A stretch of 9,594 nt of DNA from HGM04593 sp045634085 (GCA_045634085.1 JAZQZM010000025.1:1-9594), one strand, 5' to 3'; counted from the stretch's first letter, positions 1 through 6,732 are shown. A program made the numbers and translations. Notes: generated from the letters alone by a model not told the origin.

Positions 1-503
1 GAGATAATCTGTGCAGCGTCCTTACCAAGACCGTTGCGGATACAACGGAGAGGCTCTTTGCGAACCTTGTCTGCATTAGCGGCAATCTTGATAGCACCCT
101 CTGCAGCTGCGAATGACTCGTGACCTGCAAGGAATGCGAAACACTTTGTCTCCTCGCGCAGAAGACGTGCAGCCAAGTTACCGTGGCCGATACCTACCTT
201 ACGGTCGTCAGCTACTGAACCTGCGATACAGAATGCCTGCAAACCAAGACCGATTGCCTCAGCTGCGTCAGCTGCGTTTGCGCAACCCTTCTTCAATGCG
301 ATAGCAGCACCTACAACGTAAGCCCACTTTGCGTTCTCGAAACAGATAGGCTGTGTCTCCTCACAAATCTTGTAAGGGTCGATGCCATACTGCTCACAAA
401 TCTCGTTAGCCTCTTCGATAGAAGCGATACCATTCTCGTTAAGTACAGCGAGGATCTGCTTGATACGACGATCCTGACTTTCAAATTTTACGGGTCTTAT
501 CAT
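1..503 (-). CDS. GGGtGRT-family protein, N-terminal half (runs off the left edge)
   Basis: About 167 codons are open from the ATG at 503 to the window edge. The family is about 330 residues by recollection, so roughly half is visible, and the GGGTGRT motif that names it would lie beyond base 1. The visible part starts MIRPVKFESQDRRIKQIL and continues through a stretch with PYKICEETQPICFENAKWAY, then GSVADDRKVGIGHGNLAARL and a segment with KCFAFLAGHESFAAAEGAI. I recognise these as highly conserved blocks of this family. No catalytic activity is established to my knowledge. It lies 13 bases after the stop of an IscU-like scaffold gene and has a strong Shine-Dalgarno sequence, so the two are surely co-transcribed. 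Codon choice is restricted (CGT for Arg, AAG, AAC, TAC), suggesting high expression. Several Cys residues are present, but a cluster-binding role is only inference. Family assignment is fairly sure, function unknown. Confidence 0.85.
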   Translation of the reverse strand, partial: MIRPVKFESQDRRIKQILAVLNENGIASIEEANEICEQYGIDPYKICEETQPICFENAKWAYVVGAAIALKKGCANAADAAEAIGLGLQAFCIAGSVADDRKVGIGHGNLAARLLREETKCFAFLAGHESFAAAEGAIKIAANADKVRKEPLRCIRNGLGKDAAQII

Positions 504-510
504 AGCTTTT

Positions 511-516
511 TCCTCC
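511..516 (-). promoter_or_regulatory. Strong Shine-Dalgarno site of the GGGtGRT gene
   Basis: On the minus strand GGAGGA sits 7 bases before the ATG at 503, inside the 13-base gap to the upstream stop codon. Most other starts in the window have no recognisable Shine-Dalgarno sequence, as is usual in Bacteroidota. This one therefore both fixes the start codon and hints at high translation. Confidence 0.7.
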
Positions 517-1218
517 TTATTCGTTACGTGGGTCAATATACTTAACTGCACCTGCCTCCTCAGAGAAACGGCCATAAGACTTTGTCAACTTCTTGACAGC
601 CTCATTAGCGTCGGTGCCCTTCTTGATCTCTTCCATGAGCTGGCCGAGGTTGATGAACTCGTAACCGCAGATCTCGTCGTTCTTGTCGAGTGCGAGGCGT
701 GTGATGTAACCCTCTGCCATCTCGAGGTAACGTGAACCCTTAGCCAAAGTACCGTAGAGAGTACCTGTCTGGCTGCGGAGACCCTTACCCAAGTCCTCAA
801 GACCTGCACCGATGATCAAGCCACCCTCAGAGAAAGCTGACTGGCTGCGGCCGTAAACGATCTGCAGGAACAACTCGCGCATTGCAGTGTTGATGGCGTC
901 GCAAACGAGGTCAGTGTTGAGTGCCTCGAGGATTGTCTTGCCAGGGAGAATCTCAGAAGCCATAGCAGCCGAGTGAGTCATACCTGAGCAACCGATTGTC
1001 TCAACAAGAGCCTCCTGGATGATACCGTTCTTGATGTTCAATGAGAGTTTGCATGCACCCTGCTGAGGAGCACACCAACCGATACCGTGTGTAAAGCCTG
1101 AGATGTCAGCAACCTCCTTAGCCTTGATCCACTTGCCCTCCTCGGGGATTGGAGCAGGACCGTGGTTAGGACCCTTCTTTACAACACACATGTTTTCTAC
1201 TTCGTGTGAATAAACCAT
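517..1218 (-). CDS. IscU/NifU-like iron-sulfur cluster assembly scaffold protein
   Basis: This is a 233-residue protein. Residues about 70-100, containing IQEALVETIGCSGMTHSAAM and then PGKTILEAL, match the IscU/NifU N-terminal fold block around its second cluster-ligand Cys (here Cys77). Cys49 in GWCAPQQGAC, or Cys56, would be the first ligand and Cys106 in LVCDAI the third. It probably holds a nascent Fe-S cluster, but the protein is longer than IscU (about 130 residues), with a family-specific C-terminal part (YGTLAKG, EMAEGYITR, and the end YIDPRNE). The frame is open up to 1335, but I chose the ATG at 1218 because a good promoter lies inside the longer frame and MVYSHEVENM is the family-typical start. 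The GGGtGRT gene follows after 13 bases, and the pairing recurs in Bacteroidota and Clostridia by recollection. No IscS, SufBCD or other Fe-S genes are in the window. Confidence 0.85.
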   Translation of the reverse strand: MVYSHEVENMCVVKKGPNHGPAPIPEEGKWIKAKEVADISGFTHGIGWCAPQQGACKLSLNIKNGIIQEALVETIGCSGMTHSAAMASEILPGKTILEALNTDLVCDAINTAMRELFLQIVYGRSQSAFSEGGLIIGAGLEDLGKGLRSQTGTLYGTLAKGSRYLEMAEGYITRLALDKNDEICGYEFINLGQLMEEIKKGTDANEAVKKLTKSYGRFSEEAGAVKYIDPRNE

Positions 1219-1263
1219 AATTGTTGTATGTTTAAAATGTGAAACATAGTCTCTTTCAGTCTG

Positions 1264-1295
1264 CGAAGTTAGTAAAAATAATGTCTTATACAAAA
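1264..1295 (-). promoter_or_regulatory. Bacteroidota-type promoter for the scaffold/GGGtGRT operon
   Basis: Read on the minus strand, TTTTG at 1295-1291 is followed after 19 bases by TAACTTCG at 1271-1264. This fits the -33 TTTG / -7 TAnnTTTG pattern of the Bacteroidota primary sigma factor. Transcription would begin near 1257 and leave a leader of about 40 bases before the ATG at 1218. This argues against the longer reading frame from 1335. Confidence 0.65.
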
Positions 1296-1396
1296 GTTGA
1301 CGCGTATTTTTATTTTTAAAAACGGTTTCCTTCATAAAAAAGCATAAAAGCCGTGCATATTTGGTTTTCCGGTGCCGCGGTTTGCCATTTTCTTTG

Positions 1397-1404
1397 TATC
1401 TTCG
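1397..1404 (+). promoter_or_regulatory. -7 promoter element for the lipoprotein-smpB unit
   Basis: TATCTTCG matches TAnnTTTG at seven of eight positions and lies 35 bases before the ATG at 1440. No convincing TTTG -33 element sits at the usual 19-20 base spacing; TTTG at 1381 is too close. The stretch 1272-1396 between the two divergent promoters holds no supportable gene. Confidence 0.5.
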
Positions 1405-1439
1405 CAGATAGTTTGTATAGAATAAAACGTAATTGAAAC

Positions 1440-2162
1440 ATGAAAAACCTGCTTAATATCGCACTGTTGTCATTTGTGGCTCTTGTACTGTTCTCTTGTG
1501 ACCCCATTGAGCCGCACTACAATTATGAGTACTATTATGACAATATCTACACTGTGAACAAGCACACTGTGTCGCCCGAATTCTCCGACTCGGTTATCCC
1601 CATCTCAAATATGGATACCTATGGTTACCAGACTGGTGACAGGGTGCATATGACCTTGCGTTACTTCTTTGATATCTCTACAATGAGCAAGCCTTTATGT
1701 GAGATTGCACATGTGACCCGCAAGATTGAGACCCGTCCGCTTTCGTTGCCAAGCGACATTGATTGCGCCAAGTACAATGCCGTGTTCGACAAGTTGAAGA
1801 ATTATGAGTTTTTTGACATGAGTACGAAACCGGTGTGGATATGGAAAAACCGTCAGAACCTGAATATCTCCTATTTCGGAGCTAAGGAGGGTGCAGAGTT
1901 CGCCATGTCGGTACGTGGTGTGAATGAGGACTGCGTGGAACTTGACCTTTGGGGCAAGGCAACCCGCAGCGGCAATGTTACAAACACCGAACTGCTCACG
2001 TTCGACCTTGCCAAAGTTGGCGATTTCCTTACCGAGGAGCAGAAAAGCAGCGTTGCCGGCAAGGATTCACTCAGGACAAAGATATACCTGAAGCGTGAGG
2101 TCGAGGGCGCAGTCAAGGAGGTTGAAATTATCGGCGGTAAGTTTGCCAACCCTGTAAAATGA
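1440..2162 (+). CDS. NigD-like lipoprotein
   Basis: This is a 240-residue protein with a clear lipoprotein signal: a short basic start, a hydrophobic stretch at about residues 4-18, and the lipobox LFSC with Cys20 as the lipidated residue. The mature part starts DPIEPHYNYEYYYDN. It resembles NigD-like proteins of Bacteroidales: a predicted small OB-type domain (about 40-105, with GDRVHMTLRYFF and a TRKIETRPL strand), then a beta-sandwich part (about 120-210, with PVWIWKNRQNLNISY and LTFDLAKVGDF). Function in that family is not established; NigD was named from a bacteriocin-associated gene in Prevotella. Asp at +2 would keep an E. coli lipoprotein in the inner membrane, but that rule is not safe for Bacteroidota, and no acidic surface-export signal of the S(D/E)3 type follows the Cys. 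The stop overlaps the smpB start (ATGA), implying coupled translation. Family assignment is moderate, lipoprotein assignment strong. Confidence 0.65.
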   Translation: MKNLLNIALLSFVALVLFSCDPIEPHYNYEYYYDNIYTVNKHTVSPEFSDSVIPISNMDTYGYQTGDRVHMTLRYFFDISTMSKPLCEIAHVTRKIETRPLSLPSDIDCAKYNAVFDKLKNYEFFDMSTKPVWIWKNRQNLNISYFGAKEGAEFAMSVRGVNEDCVELDLWGKATRSGNVTNTELLTFDLAKVGDFLTEEQKSSVAGKDSLRTKIYLKREVEGAVKEVEIIGGKFANPVK

Positions 2163-2626
2163 TTATGGACAAGAGAGTATCAAACATAAACATAAAGAAC
2201 CGCAAGGCCACGTTCGACTATCTCGTGACCGAGACCTACACGGCGGGCATTGTGCTGACGGGTACGGAGATAAAATCCATCCGCCAGTCCAAGGCGAGCC
2301 TTGTCGACACCTACTGCACCTTCATAAACGAGGAGCTATGGGTCAAGAACATGCACGTGGCCGAGTATTTCTACGGTTCTTACAACAACCACACGGCGCG
2401 TCGCGACCGCAAGCTGCTGCTCGAACGCAAGGAGCTGCGCAAGCTAAAGCAGGCCGTGAAGAACCCCGGTTTCACAATTGTGCCACTGAGGCTCTTCATC
2501 AACGAGAAGGGCCTTGCTAAACTTGTCATAGCACTGGCGCGCGGTAAGCATGAGTACGACAAGCGCGAGTCGATAAAGGAACGCGATGACAAGCGCGAGA
2601 TTGACCGCCTGAGAAGGAACTACTGA
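2159..2626 (+). CDS. smpB: SsrA-binding protein SmpB
   Basis: SmpB binds tmRNA and delivers it to stalled ribosomes in trans-translation. The 155-residue product has the expected length and landmarks: an N-terminal NIKNRKATFDY strand, TGTEIKSIRQSKASL (about 36-50), the HVAEYFYGSYNNHTARRDRK segment in the tmRNA-binding face, KRLFINEKG-type text (here RLFINEKGLAKL), and the basic tail KRESIKERDDKREIDRLRRN that enters the ribosomal mRNA channel. The start at 2159 overlaps the previous stop as ATGA. A second in-frame ATG at 2165 lies just after that stop and would give 153 residues; the sequence does not decide between them. It is co-transcribed with the NigD-like lipoprotein gene, which has no obvious functional tie to it, and is followed by a strong hairpin terminator. 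tmRNA itself is not in the window. Confidence 0.97.
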   Translation: MIMDKRVSNINIKNRKATFDYLVTETYTAGIVLTGTEIKSIRQSKASLVDTYCTFINEELWVKNMHVAEYFYGSYNNHTARRDRKLLLERKELRKLKQAVKNPGFTIVPLRLFINEKGLAKLVIALARGKHEYDKRESIKERDDKREIDRLRRNY

Positions 2627-2632
2627 TACGTC

Positions 2633-2674
2633 TTTTACTCTATCCCGTCCGTGGGGTAGAGTAAAATGCTTTTT
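2633..2674. terminator. Strong intrinsic terminator after smpB
   Basis: A 14-base-pair stem (2633-2646 with 2653-2666, one G-T pair) closes a 6-base loop, GTCCGT. A T-run (CTTTTT, 2669-2674) follows on the plus strand, and the stem starts with TTTT on the other side, so it could also work in reverse. It ends the lipoprotein-smpB transcript seven bases after the smpB stop. Because it includes base 2666, the upstream in-frame ATG there is not a credible metH start. Confidence 0.85.
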
Positions 2675-2728
2675 AAAGCTGTCGCCGATACTCCATACAT
2701 CCGGCCGCAGCAGCAAAAACTGAATAAG

Positions 2729-5467
2729 ATGATTCTGAAAGAAGCAATAAAGGAAAGGATTCTGGTGCTCGACGGAGCAATGGGCACCATGATACAGAGA
2801 TATGCCCTTGGCGAGGCTGATTTTCGCGGCACTCTGCTTGCGGAGCATCCTGTAGCACTCAAGGGAAACAATGACCTGCTGGTGCTTACCCGCCCCGACG
2901 TCATAGGGGAAATCCATGACCGCTATCTTGCGGCAGGTGCCGATATCATTGAGACCTGCACCTTCAATGCCAATGCCATATCGCAGGCAGAGTATGGTTG
3001 TGCCCATCTGTGCACCGAGATCAACCGTCGTGCAGCGTTGCTTGCACGTGAGGTTGCCGACAGGTACTCCACACCCTCCCGTCCCCGTTTCGTGGCCGGC
3101 TCGGTGGGTCCCACAGGGCGCACATGCTCAATGAGCCCCGATGTGGAGAACCCTGCCATGCGCAACATAACCTTCGACCAGCTTGTCGCTGCATACAAGG
3201 AGCAGATGACCGCACTCATAGAGGGTGGGGTAGATGCCCTGCTGTGCGAGACAATCTTCGATACACTCAATGCCAAGGCTGCATTGTGTGCAGCCGATGA
3301 GGCTATGGCCGCAGCAGGTCGCGAGGTGCCCGTAATGCTCTCGTTCACTGTTGCCGATACCCAGGGACGCATACTCTCGGGTCAGACACTCGAGGCAGTG
3401 CTTGCTTCACTCTCGGGGCGTAACCTGTTGTCGGTAGGCCTTAACTGCTCTTTTGGAGCAAGAGAGATGAAACCCTTCCTCAAGGCACTCAGCGACAAGG
3501 CACCATACTACGTCAGCGTGTATTCCAATGCCGGCCTGCCCAATGAATTGGGCGAGTACGACCAGACACCGGGCGAGATGGCAGCAATAGTGAAGGAGTA
3601 TGTCGATGAGGGACTTGTAAACATCATTGGCGGCTGCTGCGGAACAACCGATGAGTTCATTGCCCTGTTTCCGCCAATGGCAGCCGGTGCCCGTCCGCGC
3701 AAGCCGCAGGCGGCTCCACAGGAGATGTGGCTCTCGGGTCTTGAACGTCTTGTGGTTAACCGTTCAATGAACTTCATAAATGTGGGCGAACGCTGCAACG
3801 TCGCCGGCTCACGCAAGTTTCTGCGACTGATAAATGAAAAGAACTACACCGAGGCGCTTTCCATTGCCCGCAAACAGGTTGAGGACGGTGCCCTGGTGAT
3901 AGACATAAACATGGACGACGGCTTGCTCAATGCGTGTGAGGAGATGAAGACCTTCCTCAATATGCTCGCAGGCGAGCCCGATATTGCCCGTGTCCCGCTG
4001 ATGGTCGACTCCTCCGACTGGAACGTTATCAGGGAGGGACTCAAATGCATACAGGGCCGTTCAATCGTCAACTCAATATCCCTCAAGGAGGGCGAGGCGC
4101 TGTTCCTTGAACGTGCACGCGAGGCAAAGAGCCTTGGTGCGGCAGTGGTGGTAATGGCGTTCGACGAGCAGGGCCAGGCCACAACCTATGAACGCAAGAT
4201 TGAGGTTTGTGCCCGTGCCTATCGACTGTTGACAAAAGAGGCGGGCATTGCACCGCACGACATAATATTCGACCCCAATATCCTTGCCATTGCAACCGGC
4301 ATTGATGAGCATGCATCATACGGGCTCGATTTCATTCGCGCCTGTGCCTGGATTAAGGAGAACCTGCCGGGTGCGCACATCAGCGGTGGCGTGAGTAACC
4401 TCTCTTTCTCTTTCCGCGGCAACAACTATGTGCGCGAGGCACTGCATGCTGTTTTCCTCTATCATGCAATTGCGGCGGGAATGGATATGGGAATAGTGAA
4501 CCCACAGACGGCGGTGCAGTACGAGGATATCCCCGTGGAGTTGCGCAATGTGATGGAGGATGTGGTGCTCAACCGCAATGCCGATGCCACCGAACGCCTC
4601 ATAACCCTTGCTGCAGAGCTCAAGGAGCAGGCTGCCGGCGTGCAGGCTGTGGCTGCCGAGTCGTGGCGCGAGGCATCCCTTGAGGAACGCCTCAGGACTG
4701 CACTTGTAAAGGGCATCGGAGAATATCTTGCTCAGGACCTTGATGAGGCTGTTGCCCGTTACGGTACAGCGGTAAATGTCATCGGAGGTCCGCTTATGGA
4801 CGGAATGGGATATGTTGGCGAGCTGTTCGGTGCCGGCAAGCTCTTCCTGCCCCAGGTGGTGAAGAGTGCGCGTACCATGAAACAGGCTGTGGCAATACTG
4901 CAACCGCTGATAGAGAGTGAGAACAGCGCACGCAGCACATCGGCAGGGCGCATTGTGGTGGCAACCGTAAAGGGCGACGTGCACGATATAGGCAAGAACA
5001 TCGCCACTGTTGTCATGGGCTGTAACGGATACGATGTCATTGACCTTGGAGTCATGGTTCCGGCTGAGAATATTGTTGCAGCTGCGGTAGAGAACAGTGC
5101 CGATATCGTAATCCTCAGCGGCCTGATAACCCCGTCTCTCGAGGAGATGATAACCACTGTAAAGGCAATGAAGGCTGCCGGGCTCTCTATCCCTGTGATG
5201 ATTGCCGGTGCTACAACCAGCCCCATGCATACGGCACTTAAGATTGCCCCCGTGTACGACGGCCCGGTAATCCATGTAAAGGACGTGTCGCAGAACGTTG
5301 TGGTTGCAGCCGAACTGCTTGGCGGTAAGGAACGCCGTGATGCTTTTGTAGCGGCATTGGAGGCGCAGCAGGCAACCCTGCGTGAAACTGCTGCGGCAAA
5401 GCCTGCAGTGCCATTACGTACGCTTGACGAGGCACGTGCCAACAAGCTGAACCTTTTTGGGGAGTGA
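2729..5467 (+). CDS. metH: Cobalamin-dependent methionine synthase lacking the activation domain
   Basis: MetH transfers the methyl group of 5-methyltetrahydrofolate to homocysteine through methylcobalamin, in the cytosol. From the ATG at 2729 it has 912 residues. Order: homocysteine domain (about 10-325; zinc ligands Cys240, Cys303 and Cys304 in GLNC and GGCCGTTDE); pterin-binding domain (about 345-610; FINVGERCNVAGS, DINMDDG, ISGGVSNLSFSFRGN); cap (about 640-735; GPLMDGMGYVGELFGAGKLF); B12 domain (about 735-880; Asp750-x-His752-x-x-Gly755, with His752 the cobalt ligand, SGLITPSLEEM and AGATTSPMHTALKI). It stops in the linker (PLRTLDEARANKLNLFGE) where E. coli MetH runs on for about 330 residues into the S-adenosylmethionine/flavodoxin activation domain. 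No such remnant lies downstream. I chose this start because MILKEAIKERILVLDGAMGT aligns with known N-termini and the upstream ATG at 2666 lies in a terminator. No cobalamin riboswitch fits the 102-base gap, and no clear promoter is seen. Confidence 0.96.
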   Translation: MILKEAIKERILVLDGAMGTMIQRYALGEADFRGTLLAEHPVALKGNNDLLVLTRPDVIGEIHDRYLAAGADIIETCTFNANAISQAEYGCAHLCTEINRRAALLAREVADRYSTPSRPRFVAGSVGPTGRTCSMSPDVENPAMRNITFDQLVAAYKEQMTALIEGGVDALLCETIFDTLNAKAALCAADEAMAAAGREVPVMLSFTVADTQGRILSGQTLEAVLASLSGRNLLSVGLNCSFGAREMKPFLKALSDKAPYYVSVYSNAGLPNELGEYDQTPGEMAAIVKEYVDEGLVNIIGGCCGTTDEFIALFPPMAAGARPRKPQAAPQEMWLSGLERLVVNRSMNFINVGERCNVAGSRKFLRLINEKNYTEALSIARKQVEDGALVIDINMDDGLLNACEEMKTFLNMLAGEPDIARVPLMVDSSDWNVIREGLKCIQGRSIVNSISLKEGEALFLERAREAKSLGAAVVVMAFDEQGQATTYERKIEVCARAYRLLTKEAGIAPHDIIFDPNILAIATGIDEHASYGLDFIRACAWIKENLPGAHISGGVSNLSFSFRGNNYVREALHAVFLYHAIAAGMDMGIVNPQTAVQYEDIPVELRNVMEDVVLNRNADATERLITLAAELKEQAAGVQAVAAESWREASLEERLRTALVKGIGEYLAQDLDEAVARYGTAVNVIGGPLMDGMGYVGELFGAGKLFLPQVVKSARTMKQAVAILQPLIESENSARSTSAGRIVVATVKGDVHDIGKNIATVVMGCNGYDVIDLGVMVPAENIVAAAVENSADIVILSGLITPSLEEMITTVKAMKAAGLSIPVMIAGATTSPMHTALKIAPVYDGPVIHVKDVSQNVVVAAELLGGKERRDAFVAALEAQQATLRETAAAKPAVPLRTLDEARANKLNLFGE

Positions 5468-5528
5468 TGCGTAGTTTGCGGCTGTAGTTAAATTTGATTA
5501 ATATAATATTTTAGTAATATTTCCGGGG

Positions 5529-5536
5529 TATCTTTG
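5529..5536 (+). promoter_or_regulatory. -7 promoter element for the DedA-family gene
   Basis: TATCTTTG matches the Bacteroidota -7 consensus exactly and lies 34 bases before the ATG at 5571. The upstream DNA is very AT-rich, with only a poor -33 match (TTTTAG near 5509). The DedA-family gene is therefore probably transcribed on its own rather than with metH. Confidence 0.65.
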
Positions 5537-5570
5537 CCGTTGGAAAACAAACAGTGTAAATAAAGACAAG

Positions 5571-6431
5571 ATGAACAGGATATTTGCTATCATTGCTGTT
5601 GCAATGGCCCTCGCATTCGGGGTGGTTAGTGTGAATGCTCAGGAAACCGTTGTTGCCGATTCCTTGGCAAAGGTTGAGGCTATTCACCAATCGGCTACAG
5701 ATGGTGCGCACGATGTTATGCCAATCAATGAAACTGCCGCTACTGATGATGCTGTTGCGCCGGCACTTCCGGCCGAGAACGATGAGGAGCATGCCGGAAT
5801 AATGGAGAAACTGACAGCATTCTGCCTCAAAAACCTCAATTATGGTACAGTACTTCTCTTTATGGCAATAGAGAGCTCGTTCATCCCGTTCCCGTCAGAG
5901 GCGGTAGTGCCTCCTGCAGCATGGAAGGCTACCGTAAGCGGTGACATGAATATATTCCTTGTTGTTCTCTTCGCGACATTGGGAGCTCTCATTGGAGCTC
6001 TGTTCAACTATTTTCTAGCATTGTGGCTCGGACGTCCAATCATATACAAATTTGCGGGTAGCCGTTTGGGTCACATGTGCCTGCTCGACGAGGCTAAGGT
6101 AAAGCATGCCGAGGAGTATTTCGACAAGCACGGTGCAGCATCGACACTCATAGGACGTCTTGTACCGGCAGTGCGTCAGTTGATATCAATACCTGCAGGT
6201 CTTGCACGTATGAGTTTCTCACGTTTTGTGCTTTTTACCTCGCTTGGTGCCGGTGCATGGAATATAATCCTTGCCATACTCGGTTATTATATGTCCAAGA
6301 TTCCCGGAATGGATAGCGAACTTGCCGTTATGAATGCAGTCAAGGAGCATAGTGCGGTAATTGGTTACTGCTTCTTGGCTCTTGCGGTGACATGCGTGGG
6401 TTATCTTGCTTATAAGGGCCTGCGCAAGTAA
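5571..6431 (+). CDS. DedA/VTT-family inner membrane protein with secreted-type N-terminal extension
   Basis: This is a 286-residue protein; DedA family members are usually about 200-220. Residues about 75-286 carry the DedA/VTT (SNARE-associated) signature: ESSFIPFPSEAVVP (101-114, with Glu101 and Glu110), a glycine-rich hairpin segment (FATLGALIGALFNYFLALWLG), the GRLVPAVRQLISIPAGLARM block (195-214, with Arg196, Pro199, Arg202 and Gly210), and C-terminal membrane helices (about 218-240 and 262-280). Members are thought to be lipid flippases or proton-linked transporters that keep the envelope healthy, including turnover of undecaprenyl phosphate. Oddly, residues 1-23 look like a cleavable signal peptide (hydrophobic 4-20, then VNA before Gln24), followed by about 50 residues rich in Ala, Asp and Glu. 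This would be a periplasmic tail or an added uncleaved helix. Family certain, substrate unknown. Confidence 0.9.
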   Translation: MNRIFAIIAVAMALAFGVVSVNAQETVVADSLAKVEAIHQSATDGAHDVMPINETAATDDAVAPALPAENDEEHAGIMEKLTAFCLKNLNYGTVLLFMAIESSFIPFPSEAVVPPAAWKATVSGDMNIFLVVLFATLGALIGALFNYFLALWLGRPIIYKFAGSRLGHMCLLDEAKVKHAEEYFDKHGAASTLIGRLVPAVRQLISIPAGLARMSFSRFVLFTSLGAGAWNIILAILGYYMSKIPGMDSELAVMNAVKEHSAVIGYCFLALAVTCVGYLAYKGLRK

Positions 6432-6452
6432 GGTCTTTTCATTAACATCTGT

Positions 6453-6482
6453 AGGGGCAGGCCGGTGTGTCTGCCCTTTGTT
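6453..6482 (+). terminator. Probable terminator after the DedA-family gene
   Basis: AGGGGCAG (6453-6460) pairs with CTGCCCTT (6471-6478) as an 8-base-pair stem including one G-T pair, with a 10-base loop. A T/G-rich stretch follows rather than a pure T-run. It lies 22 bases after the stop of the DedA-family gene. Confidence 0.55.
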
Positions 6483-6542
6483 GTGTGTATGTTTTTCTAC
6501 TCCTCAGTCTTGCAGCGAGCCAAGTCAAAGAATGAACCCTTC

Positions 6543-6658
6543 AAAAAGAGAGAGTGACTAAAAAGGCTCTTTTGTCGTTACGCTTGCCTCCAAATCCTCA
6601 TTTACTTCAAGTAAACTGCGGTTTTGGAGGCTTCGCAAGCCTAAAAACAGCTCTTTTT
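6543..6658. repeat. Nested palindromic intergenic element
   Basis: A 116-base stretch in the convergent gap is built as nested inverted repeats. AAAAAGAG (6543-6550) is complementary to CTCTTTTT (6651-6658). GCCTCCAAA (6586-6594) is complementary to TTTGGAGGC (6623-6631). GCTTGC (6582-6587) is complementary to GCAAGC (6635-6640). In the centre TTTACTT-C-AAGTAAA (6601-6615) is a near-perfect palindrome. GGCTT-CGC-AAGCC (6629-6641) offers an alternative local hairpin. A 65-codon open frame crosses it (6554-6751) but matches nothing I recognise, and part of it merely reads the palindrome. The shape suggests a dispersed repeat or a small miniature-transposon-like element. Being a repeat elsewhere in the genome is inference. 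Confidence 0.5.
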
Positions 6659-6675
6659 ATTCAAACCTCAACAAG

Positions 6676-6710
6676 AGAGGCTAACCCATTTTACTTTTGG
6701 GTCAGCCTCT
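6676..6710 (-). terminator. Hairpin terminator at the end of the kdsD operon
   Basis: AGAGGCTAACCC (6676-6687) and GGGTCAGCCTCT (6699-6710) form a 12-base-pair stem with an 11-base T-rich loop. On the minus strand the single mismatch becomes a G-U pair, so the RNA stem is complete in that direction, 22 bases after the SIMPL gene stop at 6733. The trailing sequence on the minus strand is only weakly T-rich. It may also act on plus-strand transcripts. Confidence 0.5.
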
Positions 6711-6732
6711 TTGTAATTCTAAAAATCGAATA

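Noticed and set aside
1219..1335. N-terminal extension of the scaffold protein up to the ATG at 1335 (272 residues)
   Set aside because: The extra 39 residues do not look like the family, and a good promoter (1264-1295) lies inside this stretch.
2666..2728. Earlier metH start at 2666
   Set aside because: It lies at the edge of the smpB terminator stem, and the 21 extra residues have no counterpart in known MetH proteins.
2444..3007. Antisense frame across smpB, the terminator and metH
   Set aside because: It runs through two certain genes and a strong terminator and has no recognisable product.
4316..5275. Long antisense frame of 319 codons inside metH
   Set aside because: It overlaps conserved MetH coding sequence throughout, its product matches no family I know, and it lacks a start region. 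It is a shadow frame.
4759..5445. Antisense frame of 228 codons inside metH
   Set aside because: It is an Ala/Thr/Ser-rich shadow of the MetH cobalamin domain, with no family resemblance.
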